Positions 5,247 to 5,467 of a DNA stretch of 5,467 bases are shown piece by piece. Under the pieces are notes generated by a model. The model worked only from the letters and a program-made list of their open reading frames with translations. It had not been told where the DNA came from and did not search any database. The position numbers were made by a program, and so were the translations under genes. Source of the DNA: Trichodesmium sp. MAG_R04 (GTDB lineage: Bacteria > Cyanobacteriota > Cyanobacteriia > Cyanobacteriales > Microcoleaceae); the NCBI GenBank assembly GCA_023356515.1, contig JAKQYG010000299.1, forward strand, positions 1 to 5,467, read 5' to 3'. The stretch's first letter is position 1, and each line of letters opens with the position of its first letter.

Positions 5247-5343
5247 TACTCCCTTCCCGCTAGAAGATGACCTATCTAAATTTGGCTATAAACTATATCC
5301 TGCAATAATTAAATGATTATAATCTTGCGCCGGGAAGGGAGTA
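5247..5343. mobile_element. 97-bp TA-flanked MITE-like inverted-repeat element
   Basis: TACTCCCTTCCCG (5247-5259) and CGGGAAGGGAGTA (5331-5343) are perfect 13-bp inverted repeats around 71 AT-rich bases with no ORF. The outermost bases are TA on both sides, as expected for the TA target duplication of IS630/Tc1-mariner-type elements, so this may be a non-autonomous derivative. It lies 36 bp upstream of the start of the 190-residue gene and would form part of its promoter or 5' leader. It could instead be a simple structured regulatory site. Confidence 0.55.
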
Positions 5344-5399
5344 ATTTTATAGAACCCATTTGGCATCTTTTGTTAAAATGCAAAGTCTTCATAAAAGCC

Positions 5400-5455
5400 G
5401 TTTTAAGTAGTTTAACAACTATAGGGGTTCAAGAGATCAAAAATTCATGGAAAAT
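5400..5455. repeat. Dispersed repeat fragment near the window end
   Basis: GTTTTAAGTAGTT (5400-5412), then about 20 bases, then GATCAAAAATTCATGGAAAA (5435-5454), matches the flank of repeat A at 1010-1048. It may continue past the window. No coding potential is seen in 5344-5467. Confidence 0.45.
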
Positions 5456-5467
5456 GGCTGCCAGAAT

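Overview
The window looks like a piece of an AT-rich cyanobacterial chromosome. The acyl carrier protein and the beta-ketoacyl-ACP synthase II have cyanobacterial-type sequences and order. A GCGATCGC (HIP1) site sits inside fabF. A cyanobacterial-type two-domain CCG (HdrB-like) iron-sulfur protein is present, and the spacers are long and full of IS and MITE remnants. A filamentous, repeat-rich lineage of the Trichodesmium/Okeania/Moorea kind would fit, but that is inference from style only.

Layout. Bases 1-1006 are a graveyard of mobile DNA. They hold a C-terminal tnpB remnant (minus strand, 123 to about 539) broken by an in-frame TAA, an IS200/IS605-type end hairpin (548-591) exactly where tnpB homology stops, a decayed coding fragment of unknown origin (547-811), and a degenerate MITE-like repeat (825-1006). 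Next comes an intact minus-strand gene for an HdrB-like protein, a possible SdhC (1131-2036). Divergent from it, across a spacer with a perfect 16-bp-stem palindrome, is acpP (2325-2594). It is followed on the same strand by fabF (3137-4396), but the two are separated by an unusually long 542-nt spacer full of potential RNA hairpins. After fabF come a second copy of the MITE-like repeat (4476-4629), a minus-strand gene for an unrecognised 190-residue protein (4638-5210), a 97-bp TA-flanked inverted-repeat element just upstream of that gene (5247-5343), and a fragment of a dispersed repeat running to the window end.

How the genes work together. AcpP carries the growing acyl chain on a phosphopantetheine arm. 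FabF performs the chain-elongating Claisen condensation on malonyl-AcpP, so the pair forms the core of type II fatty acid synthesis. The CCG protein is an electron-transfer or cysteine-cluster protein with no evident mechanistic tie to fatty acid synthesis; it shares only the intergenic region with acpP. Nothing links the 190-residue protein to a pathway.

I see no CRISPR array, tRNA or rRNA, and no clear new multi-gene system. The signals most worth a second look are the structured acpP-fabF spacer with mutually exclusive leader hairpins, the perfect palindrome between the divergent genes, the nested IS200/IS605 junction, and the uncharacterised 190-residue protein.
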